A stretch of DNA of 64,000 nucleotides. It comes from Cellulophaga sp. HaHa_2_95. GTDB lineage: Bacteria > Bacteroidota > Bacteroidia > Flavobacteriales > Flavobacteriaceae. The position numbers were made by a program, and so were the translations under genes. The first letter of the stretch is position 1, and every line of letters begins with the position of its first letter. This document shows, piece after piece, positions 34,112 through 44,367 of this stretch. The DNA lies in assembly GCF_019278565.1 (NCBI RefSeq), contig NZ_CP058988.1:2852001-2916000 (forward strand), read 5' to 3'. The notes beneath the pieces are model-generated. The model did no database searches. It had not been told where the DNA came from and was given only the letters and a program-made list of their open reading frames with translations.

Positions 34112-34912
34112 TTGAAGCATTTCTTTACTATTATACTGCAAATTATACTCTTTACCCTTCTAACGGTTATCACACAAATTGGAGGGCTTATGTATATATT
34201 TAGCCTTATTATTTCAAAGAAATGGCGTATACCTGTAAAATTCAAAACGGTAGGTGTTTTTTTAGGGCTATATTTAATGGCTACGCTGTTTCTAGTTCCT
34301 ATAGTGGCGCCACTTTTGGGACGCGAAAAAATAATACATTCAGAAAAAATACGCCCTACCAACTACATGACTGTTTTGCTCAATAGAAATTATGTAGTTC
34401 CTGAACTTAATAAACTTTTACTTCAAACAGCTACAGCATTAGCAGATACTCCAATTGAAATTAGATATTTAGATGCCAATTTTCCCTTTCTAAATAAATT
34501 TCCTCTCCTCCCCCATTTAAGTCATAATGATGGTAAAAAAATAGATCTAAGTTTGGTGTACGAAACTCCAGAGGGCATTATTGTAAACCAGAAAAAATCA
34601 GTGAGTGGCTATGGAGCTTTTGTAGCTCCTAAACCTAAAGAATATAACCAAGTAGAGAACTGTTTGAGTAACGGTTATTTTCAATACGACTATCCAAAAT
34701 ACCTGACTTTAGGCAGTATCAATGCTCCTCTTGTATTCTCTGAAAAAGGCACAAAACAGTTCATACAAACAATACTTGAAAATGAAACCCTAGGAAAACT
34801 ATTCATAGAACCTCATTTAAAAACTCGAATGGATTTAAAGCATAAAAAAATACGGTTTCATGGCTGTAGAGCAGTAAGACATGATGATCATATTCATATA
34901 CAATTAAAGTAA
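34112..34912 (+). CDS. Membrane-anchored putative LAS-type peptidase
   Basis: 266 residues from TTG at 34112. Two transmembrane helices occupy about 5-30 and 45-65. The rest is extracytoplasmic and contains LSHNDGKKIDLSLVYE (H-x6-D) and VRHDDHIHIQL at the very end (H-D-D-H-x-H). These match the zinc ligands of LAS peptidases such as MepA/VanY-like murein hydrolases, with order and spacing as expected. Cleavage of peptidoglycan cross-links is inferred; no substrate evidence. Partner gene upstream is a membrane protein of unknown role. Confidence 0.6.
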   Translation: MKHFFTIILQIILFTLLTVITQIGGLMYIFSLIISKKWRIPVKFKTVGVFLGLYLMATLFLVPIVAPLLGREKIIHSEKIRPTNYMTVLLNRNYVVPELNKLLLQTATALADTPIEIRYLDANFPFLNKFPLLPHLSHNDGKKIDLSLVYETPEGIIVNQKKSVSGYGAFVAPKPKEYNQVENCLSNGYFQYDYPKYLTLGSINAPLVFSEKGTKQFIQTILENETLGKLFIEPHLKTRMDLKHKKIRFHGCRAVRHDDHIHIQLK

Positions 34913-35006
34913 AGAAACACCTGATATTAAGCTATCAAGGGCATCTATTTTATACTGCGTAGAATTATAAAAAGAACTTAAAGAAAATTTTTAGACCCAT
35001 CTAATT

Positions 35007-35777
35007 ATGAAAAAAAACAAATTTATATACATCATTTTGTTTAGTTTAATTGTGGGATTAATTATGGGGTACGTGGTTACGAAAAACTATTATCAGGAAA
35101 AGATTGATCACGCTGAAACCATTCATAAACAACAAGAAACATTAGTGGAAACCCTTCAACAAATAGGAGACTATTTCGAAGAATTTCAGGAAGGTACCGG
35201 AAGCCATAGTTTCTTAAGAGCATCAATTAATTCTGAACTTATAGAATTACAGAATTCAGCTACAGATGACGCTAATGACCACTATTCAAAAGCAGCAAAA
35301 TTGATTGTCAAAAATTATGCAGCCCACGTAAAATTAACTACTGAATATGAACGTGTTACTAAGTTATTGGAGTATTATGAAAATGACTATCAACCCTGTC
35401 GTGTAAAAGAAATCGACAACTTTTTTTTAAGAACTGAAATAGAACAATCTGAAGAGCTTACGCAAGAGGAATTAAAAAGCTATTCATTAGATTATATCCC
35501 TACGAAAGGTAACAATCGTGATACCTATTACCTTACTAAACCAGTGCATGTAAATACTAGAATGGTCATTATTTCAAATTACGACCAACAATTACTTATA
35601 GCCTACTTTGTTTTTGGAAATGATAAAAAAGCCATTAAAGCGTATAGCGATAGTTTTAAAGGAGGTGATTGTTTTAGCGTCACTTCTAGGTTGTATGAAA
35701 ATGGCTATTTAGAGGTTAAAGAGCGAAATTGTAAAGAAGGAAGTATGCTCCAGAAGTATCAAAACGTAAATTATTAA
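35007..35777 (+). CDS. Hypothetical membrane-anchored coiled-coil protein
   Basis: 256 residues. N-terminal anchor FIYIILFSLIVGLIMGYVV, then a coiled coil of about 40 residues (KIDHAETIHKQQETLVETLQ), then a soluble domain with YYENDYQPCRVKEIDNFF and three further cysteines (GGDCFSV, ERNCKEG). No family recognised. Extracytoplasmic location is likely from topology. Confidence 0.6.
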   Translation: MKKNKFIYIILFSLIVGLIMGYVVTKNYYQEKIDHAETIHKQQETLVETLQQIGDYFEEFQEGTGSHSFLRASINSELIELQNSATDDANDHYSKAAKLIVKNYAAHVKLTTEYERVTKLLEYYENDYQPCRVKEIDNFFLRTEIEQSEELTQEELKSYSLDYIPTKGNNRDTYYLTKPVHVNTRMVIISNYDQQLLIAYFVFGNDKKAIKAYSDSFKGGDCFSVTSRLYENGYLEVKERNCKEGSMLQKYQNVNY

Positions 35778-35916
35778 TAAGTAAGAACGGCGTCGCTTTT
35801 AGTATTCCTTAAAAAAGGCCATTCACCATTAAAAGCTTATTATTTGATAAGTCTATAACATTTTGAGATGCATGCGGTACTTTCCACAGGTTTTCTGCAA
35901 ATAGTTTGCTATATAT

Positions 35917-35924
35917 TATATTTG
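35917..35924 (+). promoter_or_regulatory. -7 element upstream of the SDR gene
   Basis: TATATTTG matches TAnnTTTG, 79 bases before the ATG. The -33 element is not clear. Confidence 0.4.
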
Positions 35925-36003
35925 TAAAAAATGAAAAAGGATTCAATTTAAAGATACTTTTAAGTTTTATACTAAAAATAAATTCTACTAGAAGCTAAAA
36001 CAT

Positions 36004-36774
36004 ATGAAAAACAGTACTAAATTATCTGGGAAAAATGTTCTAATTACAGCTGGTGCGCAAGGTATTGGCGAGGCTATTACAAAGCATTTTATTGATAGCG
36101 GAGCCAATGTAGCTATCCATTATTTTTCTAGTGCAGAAACCGCTAACCAATTGACAGAATATGCAACGAGCAAAAGGCAAAAAGCGATAGCTATCAGTGG
36201 CGATTTGACAAAAGAAACAGATGCGAATGCTTTGGTTGCTAAAACAGTAGAAGCCTTTGATAGTTTAGATATCTTAATTAATAACGCTGGATCTTTAGTA
36301 GCGCGTAGAATGCTAAATGAAATGGAAGCCGAATTCTGGCATAAAGTAATGGATATTAACCTAACTTCTATGATGTTTGTAACTAAAGCAGCTGCTCCTC
36401 ACCTAGCTAAAAATGAAGCGAGTAGTGTGGTAAATTTAGCATCACTCGCCGGCCGTAAAGGTGGGCATCCTGGATCATTAGCTTATTCTACTAGTAAAGG
36501 GGCAATATTGACCTTCACGCGTGCACTTTCTGCAGAATTAGGACCTCAAGGTACACGCGTAAATGCTGTTGCTCCCGGGCTTATCCTAGGAACATCATTT
36601 CATAATACACATACCACAAAAGAATCTGCTGCAGCAACAACGGCAGGCATTCCTATTCAACGTGCAGGAAATGCAGACGATGTGGCTAGAGCCGTTATTT
36701 ACTTAGCTTCAGAATTTGATGGCTTCATTACTGGTGCCACTTTAGACATCAATGGTGGTGTCTATAATATGTAA
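36004..36774 (+). CDS. SDR-family NAD(P)-dependent oxidoreductase
   Basis: 256 residues, classical short-chain dehydrogenase. The cofactor loop is TAGAQGIGEAI (T-G-x3-G-x-G with alanine in one position), with NNAGS, the catalytic serine in VVNLASLAGRKG and Y-x3-K in LAYSTSKGA, and ING-GVYNM at the end. FabG-like in length. It is 65-105 bases upstream of a RbsD/FucU mutarotase gene on the same strand, so a sugar or sugar-acid substrate is possible. Substrate otherwise unknown. Confidence 0.9.
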   Translation: MKNSTKLSGKNVLITAGAQGIGEAITKHFIDSGANVAIHYFSSAETANQLTEYATSKRQKAIAISGDLTKETDANALVAKTVEAFDSLDILINNAGSLVARRMLNEMEAEFWHKVMDINLTSMMFVTKAAAPHLAKNEASSVVNLASLAGRKGGHPGSLAYSTSKGAILTFTRALSAELGPQGTRVNAVAPGLILGTSFHNTHTTKESAAATTAGIPIQRAGNADDVARAVIYLASEFDGFITGATLDINGGVYNM

Positions 36775-36878
36775 TTGACAAAACGTGCATCACAATACAC
36801 GGTCTGTAAAATTGAAAAGACGAGTACCTATAACCTAACTTGTCTTTTCTGATTCATTCATTTTCAAAGATAAGATAT

Positions 36879-37313
36879 ATGTTAAAGACGCCCGTAATTC
36901 ACCCTACAATAATGGAGGCGCTTGCACGTTCTGGACATTTTGCACAAGTGGTTATTGCAGACGGAAATTTGCCTGTTGGTGCTATGACCGGTCCTAATTC
37001 TACTACGGTGCATTTAAATTTTCGCCCAGGATTGCTAGATGCGCTTACGGTTCTTGAAGGTATTTTAGAAGTATGTCCTATTCAAGGGGCTATCGTTATG
37101 GAAAAACCTGCAGAAGCTAATGCAGAAATTCATGATGCCTATAAGAAGCTTTTAGGAGAGGTTACTTGGGAGGCTATGGAACGCTGGGCGTTCTATGACA
37201 AAATAAGAGAGCCTGCTACTACATTAATTATTCAAACGGGCGAACAGCGTCGTTTTGCGAATATAATTTTAACAGTAGGAGTGGTGAAAATGGCCGAAGA
37301 AAGTAATTTTTAA
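36879..37313 (+). CDS. RbsD/FucU-family sugar mutarotase
   Basis: About 144 residues from ATG 36879 (MLKTPVIHPTIMEALARSGH). Family features: LARSGHFAQVVIADGNLPVG with the catalytic-site histidine and aspartate, and the C-terminal IIQTGEQRRFANIILTVGVV with the conserved E-x-R-x-x-A/F-N. It interconverts anomers of fucose or ribose. Located after an SDR dehydrogenase and before a terminator, which fits a small sugar-processing unit. FucU versus RbsD cannot be decided by eye. Confidence 0.85.
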   Translation: MLKTPVIHPTIMEALARSGHFAQVVIADGNLPVGAMTGPNSTTVHLNFRPGLLDALTVLEGILEVCPIQGAIVMEKPAEANAEIHDAYKKLLGEVTWEAMERWAFYDKIREPATTLIIQTGEQRRFANIILTVGVVKMAEESNF

Positions 37314-37321
37314 GCATAAAA

Positions 37322-37356
37322 AAGCCTAGAGACTTTGAAAAAATTTCTCTAGGCTT
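37322..37356. terminator. Terminator between mutarotase and catalase genes
   Basis: AAGCCTAGAGA / TCTCTAGGCTT, an 11-bp stem with a 13-base loop between convergent genes. An A-run before it serves the minus strand. Confidence 0.75.
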
Positions 37357-37366
37357 ATATAATAAT

Positions 37367-39496
37367 TTATACTGCTATTTCTGCAGCGACATCCATTCGC
37401 TCCCAATTGCGGTGCTTTGCAATGGCTGCAATAAAATCTTTTGGATCTTTATTGATGAATACCGCAGCATCATTTTTAAAATCTACAACGGCCGTAGCAT
37501 CCAATAACATCTCACCCTCGTGAGCCACTGCAACAGCTTTACAGTGTTTAAAAGCCTCATTGATAAATTTGGTGAATTTTGATTTGGCTAAAAGTGCGTC
37601 TATAGACTTTTTACCGCCTGGAATATAAATGGCATCGAATAACACGCTTTCCGTAGTCATTATCGCAGCATCTACTTTGTGCTCCATTTTTTCATCACAC
37701 AATACCGTGCCTCCGTGTGGCGCCACAAGCTTTACTACTGCATTTTCTGCTTCTAATGCATTCTTCATGGCTTCAAAATCTTTCATATGAAAACCATCAG
37801 CAACTAAAAATGCAATTTGTCGTGTAGCTATCGTATCAAATTTTGTGTGTGCCTGACTTAATTCAGGAGACTCTTCTAAATATATTTTTTTCTTTTTAGG
37901 TTGATGATCTTCCACATTAGCATTGGCTCCAATAGCTTGGTTGATAGGCCTTTCAATATCATCCGGCACTTTCATCCCTAGGTTATCGGCCACTTCATTG
38001 GCAAGCGCTTCATCAATCTGAGCTATGATCCATAACATTCGTGACTTAATATGATCATGCGTACATTTCCCTAACTCAAAAGAATAGGCATCAATCACAT
38101 GATTTTTCTCCCATGAGGCCAAGCTTCGGTAAAACAATGCTGGTTGTGAAAAATGGTCACTGAAGCTTTCACTTCTGGTGCGTATTTTATGCGCATCTAT
38201 ACGTTCTTGGTAGGATTCAAATCCGCCTTCTTCTACCGAGGATAGATAAGGACATCCGCCACCTAAAGAATTTGGAAAATATGCGGTATTTCCTTTCGGA
38301 ATTTCCATTTGCATGTGTCCATCTCTCTGATTATTGTGTACAGGTGCTACCGATTTGTTAATGGGCAACTGATGAAAATTGTGACTTCCTAAACGCGATA
38401 GTTGCGTATCGCGGTAAGAAAAGAGACGCCCTTGTAATAAAGGATCATTGGTAAAGTCTATTCCAGGAACTACATTCCCTGGTAAAAATGCCACCTGTTC
38501 TGTTTCTGCAAAAAAGTTATCCGGATTTCTATTTAAAACCATACGCCCGATAATCTTCACAGGTACCATTTCTTCCGGAATAAGCTTGGTAGGATCTAAT
38601 AAATCAAAATCGAACTTATGCTCATCTTCTTCAGGAACTATTTGAAGTCCTAATTCCCATTCTGGAAACTGCCCAGCATCTATTGCTTCCCATAAATCTC
38701 TTCTGTGAAAATCTGAATCTGCACCACTAATTTTTACGGCTTCATCCCAAGTAACGGAATGTACTCCTAATTTTGGCTTCCAATGAAATTTTACGAAATG
38801 TGCTTTTCCTTCCTTATTAATTAACCTGAAGGTATGTATCCCAAAGCCCTCCATCATTCGCAAGCTACGTGGAATTCCGCGATCGCTCATCACCCAAATA
38901 TGGTTGTGCAGGGTTTCTGTGGTTAAGGATACAAAATCATAAAAAGTGTCATGAGCAGAAGCTGCTTGTGGAATTTCATTATTAGGTTCTGGTTTTACAG
39001 AATGAATTAAATCTGGAAATTTCATAGCATCTTGAATAAAGAATATAGGCATATTATTTCCTACCAAATCCCATGTACCTTCTTCCGTGTAAAATTTAAC
39101 GGCAAAACCTCTCACATCGCGTGCTAAATCTGTAGAACCCTTAGAACCGGCCACCGTAGAAAAACGTGCAAATACAGGGGTTTTTCGTTGAGTATCAGTG
39201 AAAATACCCGCTTTGGAATATTCTTCAATACTTTCATAAAGTTCAAAGTATCCATGGGCAGCACTACCTCTAGCATGCACGATGCGCTCCGGAATACGCT
39301 CATGATCAAAATTGTGAATTTTCTCTCTCAATAAAAAATCTTCAAGTAATGTAGCACCTCTAGGCCCTGATTTTAAAGAGTTATTGGTATCATTGACTTT
39401 TAAACCTTGGCGTGTAGTCAAGGGTTTATCGGTATAATCTACCTTATAATTTTCTAATTGCTTGTCTTTTTCTGTAGGTGTTCTTTTATCATCCAT
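37367..39496 (-). CDS. katE: Large-subunit catalase (KatE/HPII type)
   Basis: 709 residues, the clade 2 heme catalase length. It dismutates hydrogen peroxide in the cytosol. Distal H74 lies in [12 protein letters not shown], the conserved asparagine in [12 protein letters not shown], and the proximal heme tyrosine in [17 protein letters not shown]. From about residue 560 to the end there is the DJ-1/PfpI-like domain of this clade ([39 protein letters not shown]). No catalytic residue is missing. Monocistronic, with a stop close to a shared terminator. Confidence 0.97.
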   Translation of the reverse strand: MDDKRTPTEKDKQLENYKVDYTDKPLTTRQGLKVNDTNNSLKSGPRGATLLEDFLLREKIHNFDHERIPERIVHARGSAAHGYFELYESIEEYSKAGIFTDTQRKTPVFARFSTVAGSKGSTDLARDVRGFAVKFYTEEGTWDLVGNNMPIFFIQDAMKFPDLIHSVKPEPNNEIPQAASAHDTFYDFVSLTTETLHNHIWVMSDRGIPRSLRMMEGFGIHTFRLINKEGKAHFVKFHWKPKLGVHSVTWDEAVKISGADSDFHRRDLWEAIDAGQFPEWELGLQIVPEEDEHKFDFDLLDPTKLIPEEMVPVKIIGRMVLNRNPDNFFAETEQVAFLPGNVVPGIDFTNDPLLQGRLFSYRDTQLSRLGSHNFHQLPINKSVAPVHNNQRDGHMQMEIPKGNTAYFPNSLGGGCPYLSSVEEGGFESYQERIDAHKIRTRSESFSDHFSQPALFYRSLASWEKNHVIDAYSFELGKCTHDHIKSRMLWIIAQIDEALANEVADNLGMKVPDDIERPINQAIGANANVEDHQPKKKKIYLEESPELSQAHTKFDTIATRQIAFLVADGFHMKDFEAMKNALEAENAVVKLVAPHGGTVLCDEKMEHKVDAAIMTTESVLFDAIYIPGGKKSIDALLAKSKFTKFINEAFKHCKAVAVAHEGEMLLDATAVVDFKNDAAVFINKDPKDFIAAIAKHRNWERMDVAAEIAV

Positions 39497-39619
39497 TGTG
39501 TTAGGGTTTTAAGTGTTACCAGTAGTGGTCTCAATCGCAGATAAAGCTAAATGGATGTAAGAATTTGAACTGCCTTAAAAAAAACAATGATTAACTCAAT
39601 TGCAAAATTTAATAATGCT

Positions 39620-39654
39620 TAAAAATAAAAAACGCCACTGCTTACACAGTGGCG
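39620..39654 (-). terminator. Terminator of the Pmp3-like gene
   Basis: On the minus strand CGCCACTG-TGTAAG-CAGTGGCG is followed by TTTTTTATTTTT; it begins 26 bases after the gene's stop. Confidence 0.85.
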
Positions 39655-39679
39655 CTCATCAACTAAACGACTCAAAATT

Positions 39680-39832
39680 TTATTTATTCACTATAAATGC
39701 ATGTATTACACCTGGCAACCAACCAATGATGGTTAATACAACGCTTATCAGAAAAGTAGTTCCCAAACCGTGCTTTAAAAAAACGGCTAACGGTGGTAAA
39801 AATATATTTAATAATATTGTTAGAATTGACAT
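39680..39832 (-). CDS. Pmp3/YqaE-family membrane peptide
   Basis: 50 residues from ATG at 39832. Two hydrophobic helices: ILTILLNIFLPPLAVFLKHG (with the family's L-P-P-L-x-V signature) and FLISVVLTIIGWLPGVIHAF (I-G-W-x-P-G-x-I-H-A). This is the full-length Pmp3/UPF0057 pattern, small stress-related membrane proteins thought to affect membrane potential. It has its own terminator and sits next to catalase, which fits a stress setting. Confidence 0.92.
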   Translation of the reverse strand: MSILTILLNIFLPPLAVFLKHGLGTTFLISVVLTIIGWLPGVIHAFIVNK

Positions 39833-40093
39833 AATTTATTGTTTTAAGTTTCTACAAAGCTATAGTAGACAGTCTTTCATTATTAACGCAATACGATGAA
39901 ATCTTTGCTAATATGCTTCGCCATCGATGTGGTCCTGTCTAAATAAAAATTTTTATTTATGTGAACTATAGTGACCGTATCAATTTTATTTATTAAATTA
40001 AAGTTAAGAATCGATAATCTTTATTTTTTAAGAGACTCAATCGAAAAATAAACTAATTTTACCCCCTACAATAAAACAGATCTCATTACATAT

Positions 40094-40540
40094 ATGACTG
40101 ACAAAAAATTGATATTATGGTTAGTTGATGACGATGAAGATGATAGATCTTTCTTTATAGAAGGACTTGAAAGTTTAGACGTAAATTTTGAGTTAAGAGA
40201 ATTCGCTAATGGTAAAGAACCACTATGCTTCTCTGACGCCAACAGTGACATCATTCCCGATATTATATTTTTAGATTTAAACATGCCGGTTATGAATGGT
40301 ACGGAATGTTTAGAACTTATTAGAAGTCATAAAACGCTAAAAAATGTTATTGTGGCTATGTATTCTACCTCTTCTAGTGGTTTGGACATTCAATGTTGTT
40401 ATGAAAAAGGCGCCAATCTTTATGTAATTAAACCCAATAGATTTCAAGATTTAAAGAACTGTATGCAGAAAATTCTGAGTATGAACTGGTCAGATTTTCT
40501 ATGCAATTTTCAGAAAGAGCACTTTCTTCTCAAAGTATAA
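40094..40540 (+). CDS. Stand-alone response regulator receiver
   Basis: 148 residues, a single REC domain. Acidic pocket DDDED (about 12-16), phospho-acceptor aspartate in IIFLDLNMPVMNG, threonine/serine position in YSTSSSG and lysine in YVIKPNRF. No output domain follows, so it probably passes phosphate on or acts by protein contact, like the small receivers paired with PAS kinases in Bacteroidota. Cognate kinase not adjacent; the PAS kinase at 47868 is a possible partner. Confidence 0.9.
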   Translation: MTDKKLILWLVDDDEDDRSFFIEGLESLDVNFELREFANGKEPLCFSDANSDIIPDIIFLDLNMPVMNGTECLELIRSHKTLKNVIVAMYSTSSSGLDIQCCYEKGANLYVIKPNRFQDLKNCMQKILSMNWSDFLCNFQKEHFLLKV

Positions 40541-40724
40541 GTAGCATTACGCCTATATTTCCTTAAAAACTATAGCTATAAAATGCTATTCTCGATGAGA
40601 TTAGGGTAACTTTTCATGCATTAGCATCAATCATTTTCTACAAACAAGTTTTTCTTTGCAAAGACTATGCAGTTTTCTACTACATAGAACTCAACATATT
40701 AATTCAACATTTAAAATAGAACCA

Positions 40725-41576
40725 ATGAGCAAGGAACTAAAAGAAAAGGATGAGCAAGAAATAGGAAGACCGGGATTAGAATCTGCCATGAACGAAAAAC
40801 CTGAAATTATAAAATCTACATACAAAGGTAGTGAAAAGCTAAAAGGAAAAGTGGCTTTAATTACGGGCGGCGATAGTGGTATAGGGCGGGCTGTAGCGGT
40901 GCATTATGCCAAAGAAGGCGCAGATATAGCTATAGCATATTTAAACGAGCGCAAAGATGCTGAAGAAACAGCTGCTATGATAGAAAAAGAAGGCCAAAAC
41001 TGCATCAAGATTAGTGGCGACCTCAAAGATTTTTCATATTGCCAAGATCTTATAGAGACTGTGATAAAGACCTATGGAAAAATTGATATTTTAGTCAATA
41101 ATGCGGCCACACAATATGTAGAAGAAGAGTTTTCAGCAATCTCTATTGAACATTTAGAAGAGACCTTTAAAACCAATATATTGTCAATGATTTACCTGAC
41201 GCAACAGGCGTATCAATACATGGAAAAAGGGGCTAGAATTATCAACACTACTTCGGTTACTGGATATAAAGGTCATAATGAACTTATCGACTATGCCTCT
41301 ACAAAAGGAGCTATTACCTCTTTTACACGATCATTATCTGCACAGTTAGCACCAAAAGGCATTCTTGTAAATGGTGTAGCTCCAGGCCCTATTTGGACCC
41401 CATTAATACCTGCTACGATGACCGACATAGGAGATTTTGGGAAAAATACGCCCTTAGGCCGTTGCGGACAACCATCAGAAGTTGCTCCTGCTTACGTGTA
41501 TTTAGCCGCAGAAGATTCTAGTTATATGACAGGCCAGATTTTACACATCAACGGCGGAATTGTTGTGGGTGGTTAA
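40725..41576 (+). CDS. SDR-family oxidoreductase, YghA/GsiB-neighbour type
   Basis: About 283 residues from ATG 40725 (MSKELKEKDEQEI); an upstream TTG start would add an unlikely leader. The N-terminal extension of about 40 residues (GRPGLESAMNEKPEI) before TGGDSGIGRAVAVHYAKEG is typical of the stress-associated YghA-like group. Then come NNAATQY, the serine in IINTTSVTGYKG, Y-x3-K in DYASTKGAI and the C-terminal GQILHINGG. Substrate unknown. Neighbouring genes are stress-related. Confidence 0.9.
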   Translation: MSKELKEKDEQEIGRPGLESAMNEKPEIIKSTYKGSEKLKGKVALITGGDSGIGRAVAVHYAKEGADIAIAYLNERKDAEETAAMIEKEGQNCIKISGDLKDFSYCQDLIETVIKTYGKIDILVNNAATQYVEEEFSAISIEHLEETFKTNILSMIYLTQQAYQYMEKGARIINTTSVTGYKGHNELIDYASTKGAITSFTRSLSAQLAPKGILVNGVAPGPIWTPLIPATMTDIGDFGKNTPLGRCGQPSEVAPAYVYLAAEDSSYMTGQILHINGGIVVGG

Positions 41577-41604
41577 TTACTATTCTATTAAACAACTTAA
41601 GAAC

Positions 41605-41647
41605 AAAGAGAAAATTTCAATATTCTAATTTGAAATTTTCTCTTTTT
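41605..41647. terminator. Terminator between SDR and membrane-protein genes
   Basis: 16-bp stem AAAGAGAAAATTTCAA / TTGAAATTTTCTCTTT followed by T-run; the two flanking genes converge here. Confidence 0.85.
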
Positions 41648-42193
41648 TTACGACTCATTCTCATCATCCTTGGTATCATTTTTTATCGTTAACGGATGAT
41701 CTTTCTCCCCCAGCCCTACAATCCTTATAATATTTACTACGGTATTATAAAGCATCAGTACCACCACGATTAATGCTGAACTTAAAATACTTGACACAAT
41801 TAAACTCGCATAATAAATAGCATTGAACCAATTGTCCGGAACGTTATCAGATTCCGTTATAGGCAGGTTAAAGGTTAAAAACGAAATAAGGGCAATAATA
41901 AAAACCGCGGTATCTATTTTAGCAATCTGTAGCACATGTAAATAATGATCTCTTTTCAGTTTTGCATTCGAGGCAGAACTCAAACTCAAGAGCGTTAATA
42001 GTAAGGCCAAAATAGTAGCAGAAGCCAACACAATGGTATTGCAAAGCATATTTAATCCTGATAAGGAATGTTTAATTAACACTTTTGCTTCATAACCACT
42101 CAGCTCTCCTAGTAAGAAAGTTCCTGTCATGATGGCCACTAAAGAAATTACCCCGCCTATAATTGCTCTTTTTGTATACTTACTGATGCTCAT
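41648..42193 (-). CDS. Four-helix membrane protein of unknown function
   Basis: 181 residues. Transmembrane segments at about 9-29, 46-72, 92-112 and 129-152, with a charged C-terminal tail (KNDTKDDENES). No charged residues inside the membrane spans suggest a transport mechanism, and no family is recognised. Single gene on the minus strand opposite the branching enzyme. Confidence 0.65.
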   Translation of the reverse strand: MSISKYTKRAIIGGVISLVAIMTGTFLLGELSGYEAKVLIKHSLSGLNMLCNTIVLASATILALLLTLLSLSSASNAKLKRDHYLHVLQIAKIDTAVFIIALISFLTFNLPITESDNVPDNWFNAIYYASLIVSSILSSALIVVVLMLYNTVVNIIRIVGLGEKDHPLTIKNDTKDDENES

Positions 42194-42411
42194 TAGTTCT
42201 TTTGTATTTAAAAGATGAAAAATACATTCCTTTTTAGGGCTGCTGTACTCTATTCCATTTAAGATTTAACACAATCGGTATACATGTAAGACTTCTAAAA
42301 ATAATAACGCCTAAAGCAATTAGGGTTAACAAAAAATCCATTAGGGGTACTGATATTAAGGCACTAAGAATACTTTAGAGCTTAGAAAACAAGTACTTAA
42401 AAAAATAAAAA

Positions 42412-44226
42412 ATGGCTGAATTAGAATATAAAGAGATGGATATGACCATTAACAAATCTCAGGGTATGGGAGCTGTTTTAATAGATGGTAACACAACATT
42501 TAGAGTCTGGGCTCCAAATGCAGAAAAAGTATTTGTAATGGGTTCTTTTAATGATTGGAAGCGTACTAACATGCCGCTCGCTTTAGAAGAAAATGGATAC
42601 TGGGCAGCAGCCTTTGATTCGGTGAAAGAAGGCGACGAGTATAAATATATCATCCATACTAATGGGAAAGAATATGAACGAAATGATCCATACGCTTTTG
42701 AAGTTACTAGTAGTATAGGAAACTCTATTGTTAAAACACTGAATTTTGATTGGGGTGATGATAATTTTCAAATGCCCCATTGGAATGAATTGGTTATTTA
42801 TGAACTGCATGTAGGTACATTCAACAGAAAAGAACCCGATACAGTAGCTAATTTTGATAGTGTGATAGAAAAACTTCCCTATTTAGAGAAATTAGGAATA
42901 AACTGTATTGAGCTATTACCTGTGGCAGAATTTGCAGGCGGAATTTCATGGGGATACAATCCTGCACACCCCTTTGCTATAGAACAAGATTATGGAGGCC
43001 CTGATGCTTTTGCAAGATTGGTAAGAGCTGCGCATGAGAAAGGAATTGCGGTAATTATAGATGTGGTATATAACCATCTTGGACCCTCTGATGTAGACTT
43101 ATGGCAATTTGACGGTTGGGGAGAAAATGATAAAGGCGGTATCTATTTTTATAATGACCATAGAAGCGCTACACCATGGGGAGATACTAGACCCGATTAT
43201 GGCAGACCAGAAGTACGGCAATACCTTCGAGACAATGCGCTAATGTGGATAGAAAAATATAAATGTGATGGTTTACGAATGGACGCTACCTCCTATATAC
43301 GCTATGAGGGTGGTGGACTAGGTTATGATACAGAAATTGAGGAAGGCAACATTTTAATGCGTGATATAAACGCGGAATTACGAGAGAAATATCCTCACAT
43401 ACTCACTATTGCAGAAGACTTAAAAGGAGAGAATAAAGTTACGGATGCCATTGAACATAATGGCCTAGGCTATGGTAGCCAATGGGATATGAATTTTGTA
43501 CACCCCGTAAGAGAAGTGCTAGAAGATCCTTATGATACTTCTAGAGATTTGCAAAAAATTGTAGATGCTTTAGAATTTAAATACAATACAGATGTCTTTA
43601 CTAGAATTGTATATACAGAATCTCATGATGAGGTGGCCAATGGTAAAGCAAGAGTTCCTGAAGAAATACAGCCAGGTGACGCTGAGAGCGCCTTTGCAAA
43701 AAAAAGGGCTATTTTAGGAATAGCACTAACCTTAACCGCTCCAGGAATACCCATGCTGTTTCAAGGTCAAGAATTTATAGAAGATGAATATTTTCAGGAT
43801 ACAGAAGCATTAGACTGGAGTAAATTTGAAAAACATAAAGGCATCCAGAAATTGGTTCGAGACTTAATTTATTTAAGAACTGGTAATCATGATAGAACTG
43901 CAGGTCTTAGAGATCAAGGGATTCAGATAGTCCATTTTAATAATGAGACCAAAATACTGGCATACATTAGAGAGGATAGAGACCATAGAGAACCCGTTCT
44001 TGTTATTTTAAACTTTAGTACTATAGATTACCAAAATTATGGAATTGGTTTGGAACAGAATGCCGATTGGAAGTTGCGTTTTAACAGTTCATGGAACGGT
44101 TACGATCCCGATTTTTCTGATTTGGAGATTCAAGGGATTAATCATTATCAAGAAGAAACCGATGGTCAAGAATGGACAGGAAAACTAACTATTCCTGGAT
44201 ATTGTTGCCAAATATATACCTTATAA
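42412..44226 (+). CDS. GH13 alpha-amylase-family enzyme with CBM48 domain (branching-enzyme-like)
   Basis: 604 residues. The CBM48/N-domain covers about 20-100 (FRVWAPNAEKVFVMGSFNDW). The TIM barrel carries region I DVVYNHLG (217-224), region II GLRMDATSYI with nucleophile D291, region III TIAEDLKGEN with acid/base E335 and region IV YTESHDEVAN. The C-terminal beta domain ends GYCCQIYTL. The order fits glycogen branching enzymes or trehalohydrolase-like GH13; the length is shorter than typical GlgB (over 630). Cytosolic, no signal peptide. No other glycogen gene is adjacent, so the precise reaction is uncertain. Confidence 0.85.
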   Translation: MAELEYKEMDMTINKSQGMGAVLIDGNTTFRVWAPNAEKVFVMGSFNDWKRTNMPLALEENGYWAAAFDSVKEGDEYKYIIHTNGKEYERNDPYAFEVTSSIGNSIVKTLNFDWGDDNFQMPHWNELVIYELHVGTFNRKEPDTVANFDSVIEKLPYLEKLGINCIELLPVAEFAGGISWGYNPAHPFAIEQDYGGPDAFARLVRAAHEKGIAVIIDVVYNHLGPSDVDLWQFDGWGENDKGGIYFYNDHRSATPWGDTRPDYGRPEVRQYLRDNALMWIEKYKCDGLRMDATSYIRYEGGGLGYDTEIEEGNILMRDINAELREKYPHILTIAEDLKGENKVTDAIEHNGLGYGSQWDMNFVHPVREVLEDPYDTSRDLQKIVDALEFKYNTDVFTRIVYTESHDEVANGKARVPEEIQPGDAESAFAKKRAILGIALTLTAPGIPMLFQGQEFIEDEYFQDTEALDWSKFEKHKGIQKLVRDLIYLRTGNHDRTAGLRDQGIQIVHFNNETKILAYIREDRDHREPVLVILNFSTIDYQNYGIGLEQNADWKLRFNSSWNGYDPDFSDLEIQGINHYQEETDGQEWTGKLTIPGYCCQIYTL

Positions 44227-44367
44227 GACCTTTATCTACATTTTAAAACCTTAAAATAATCTAGTATACTACCTTGTTTTAGGGTTTTTCTTTTTGGTGT
44301 TTGAGTTAATTAGAGTGCCTATCAAAAACTACTTTTATAGTAAATTTTCATATTTTAAACTAACACT

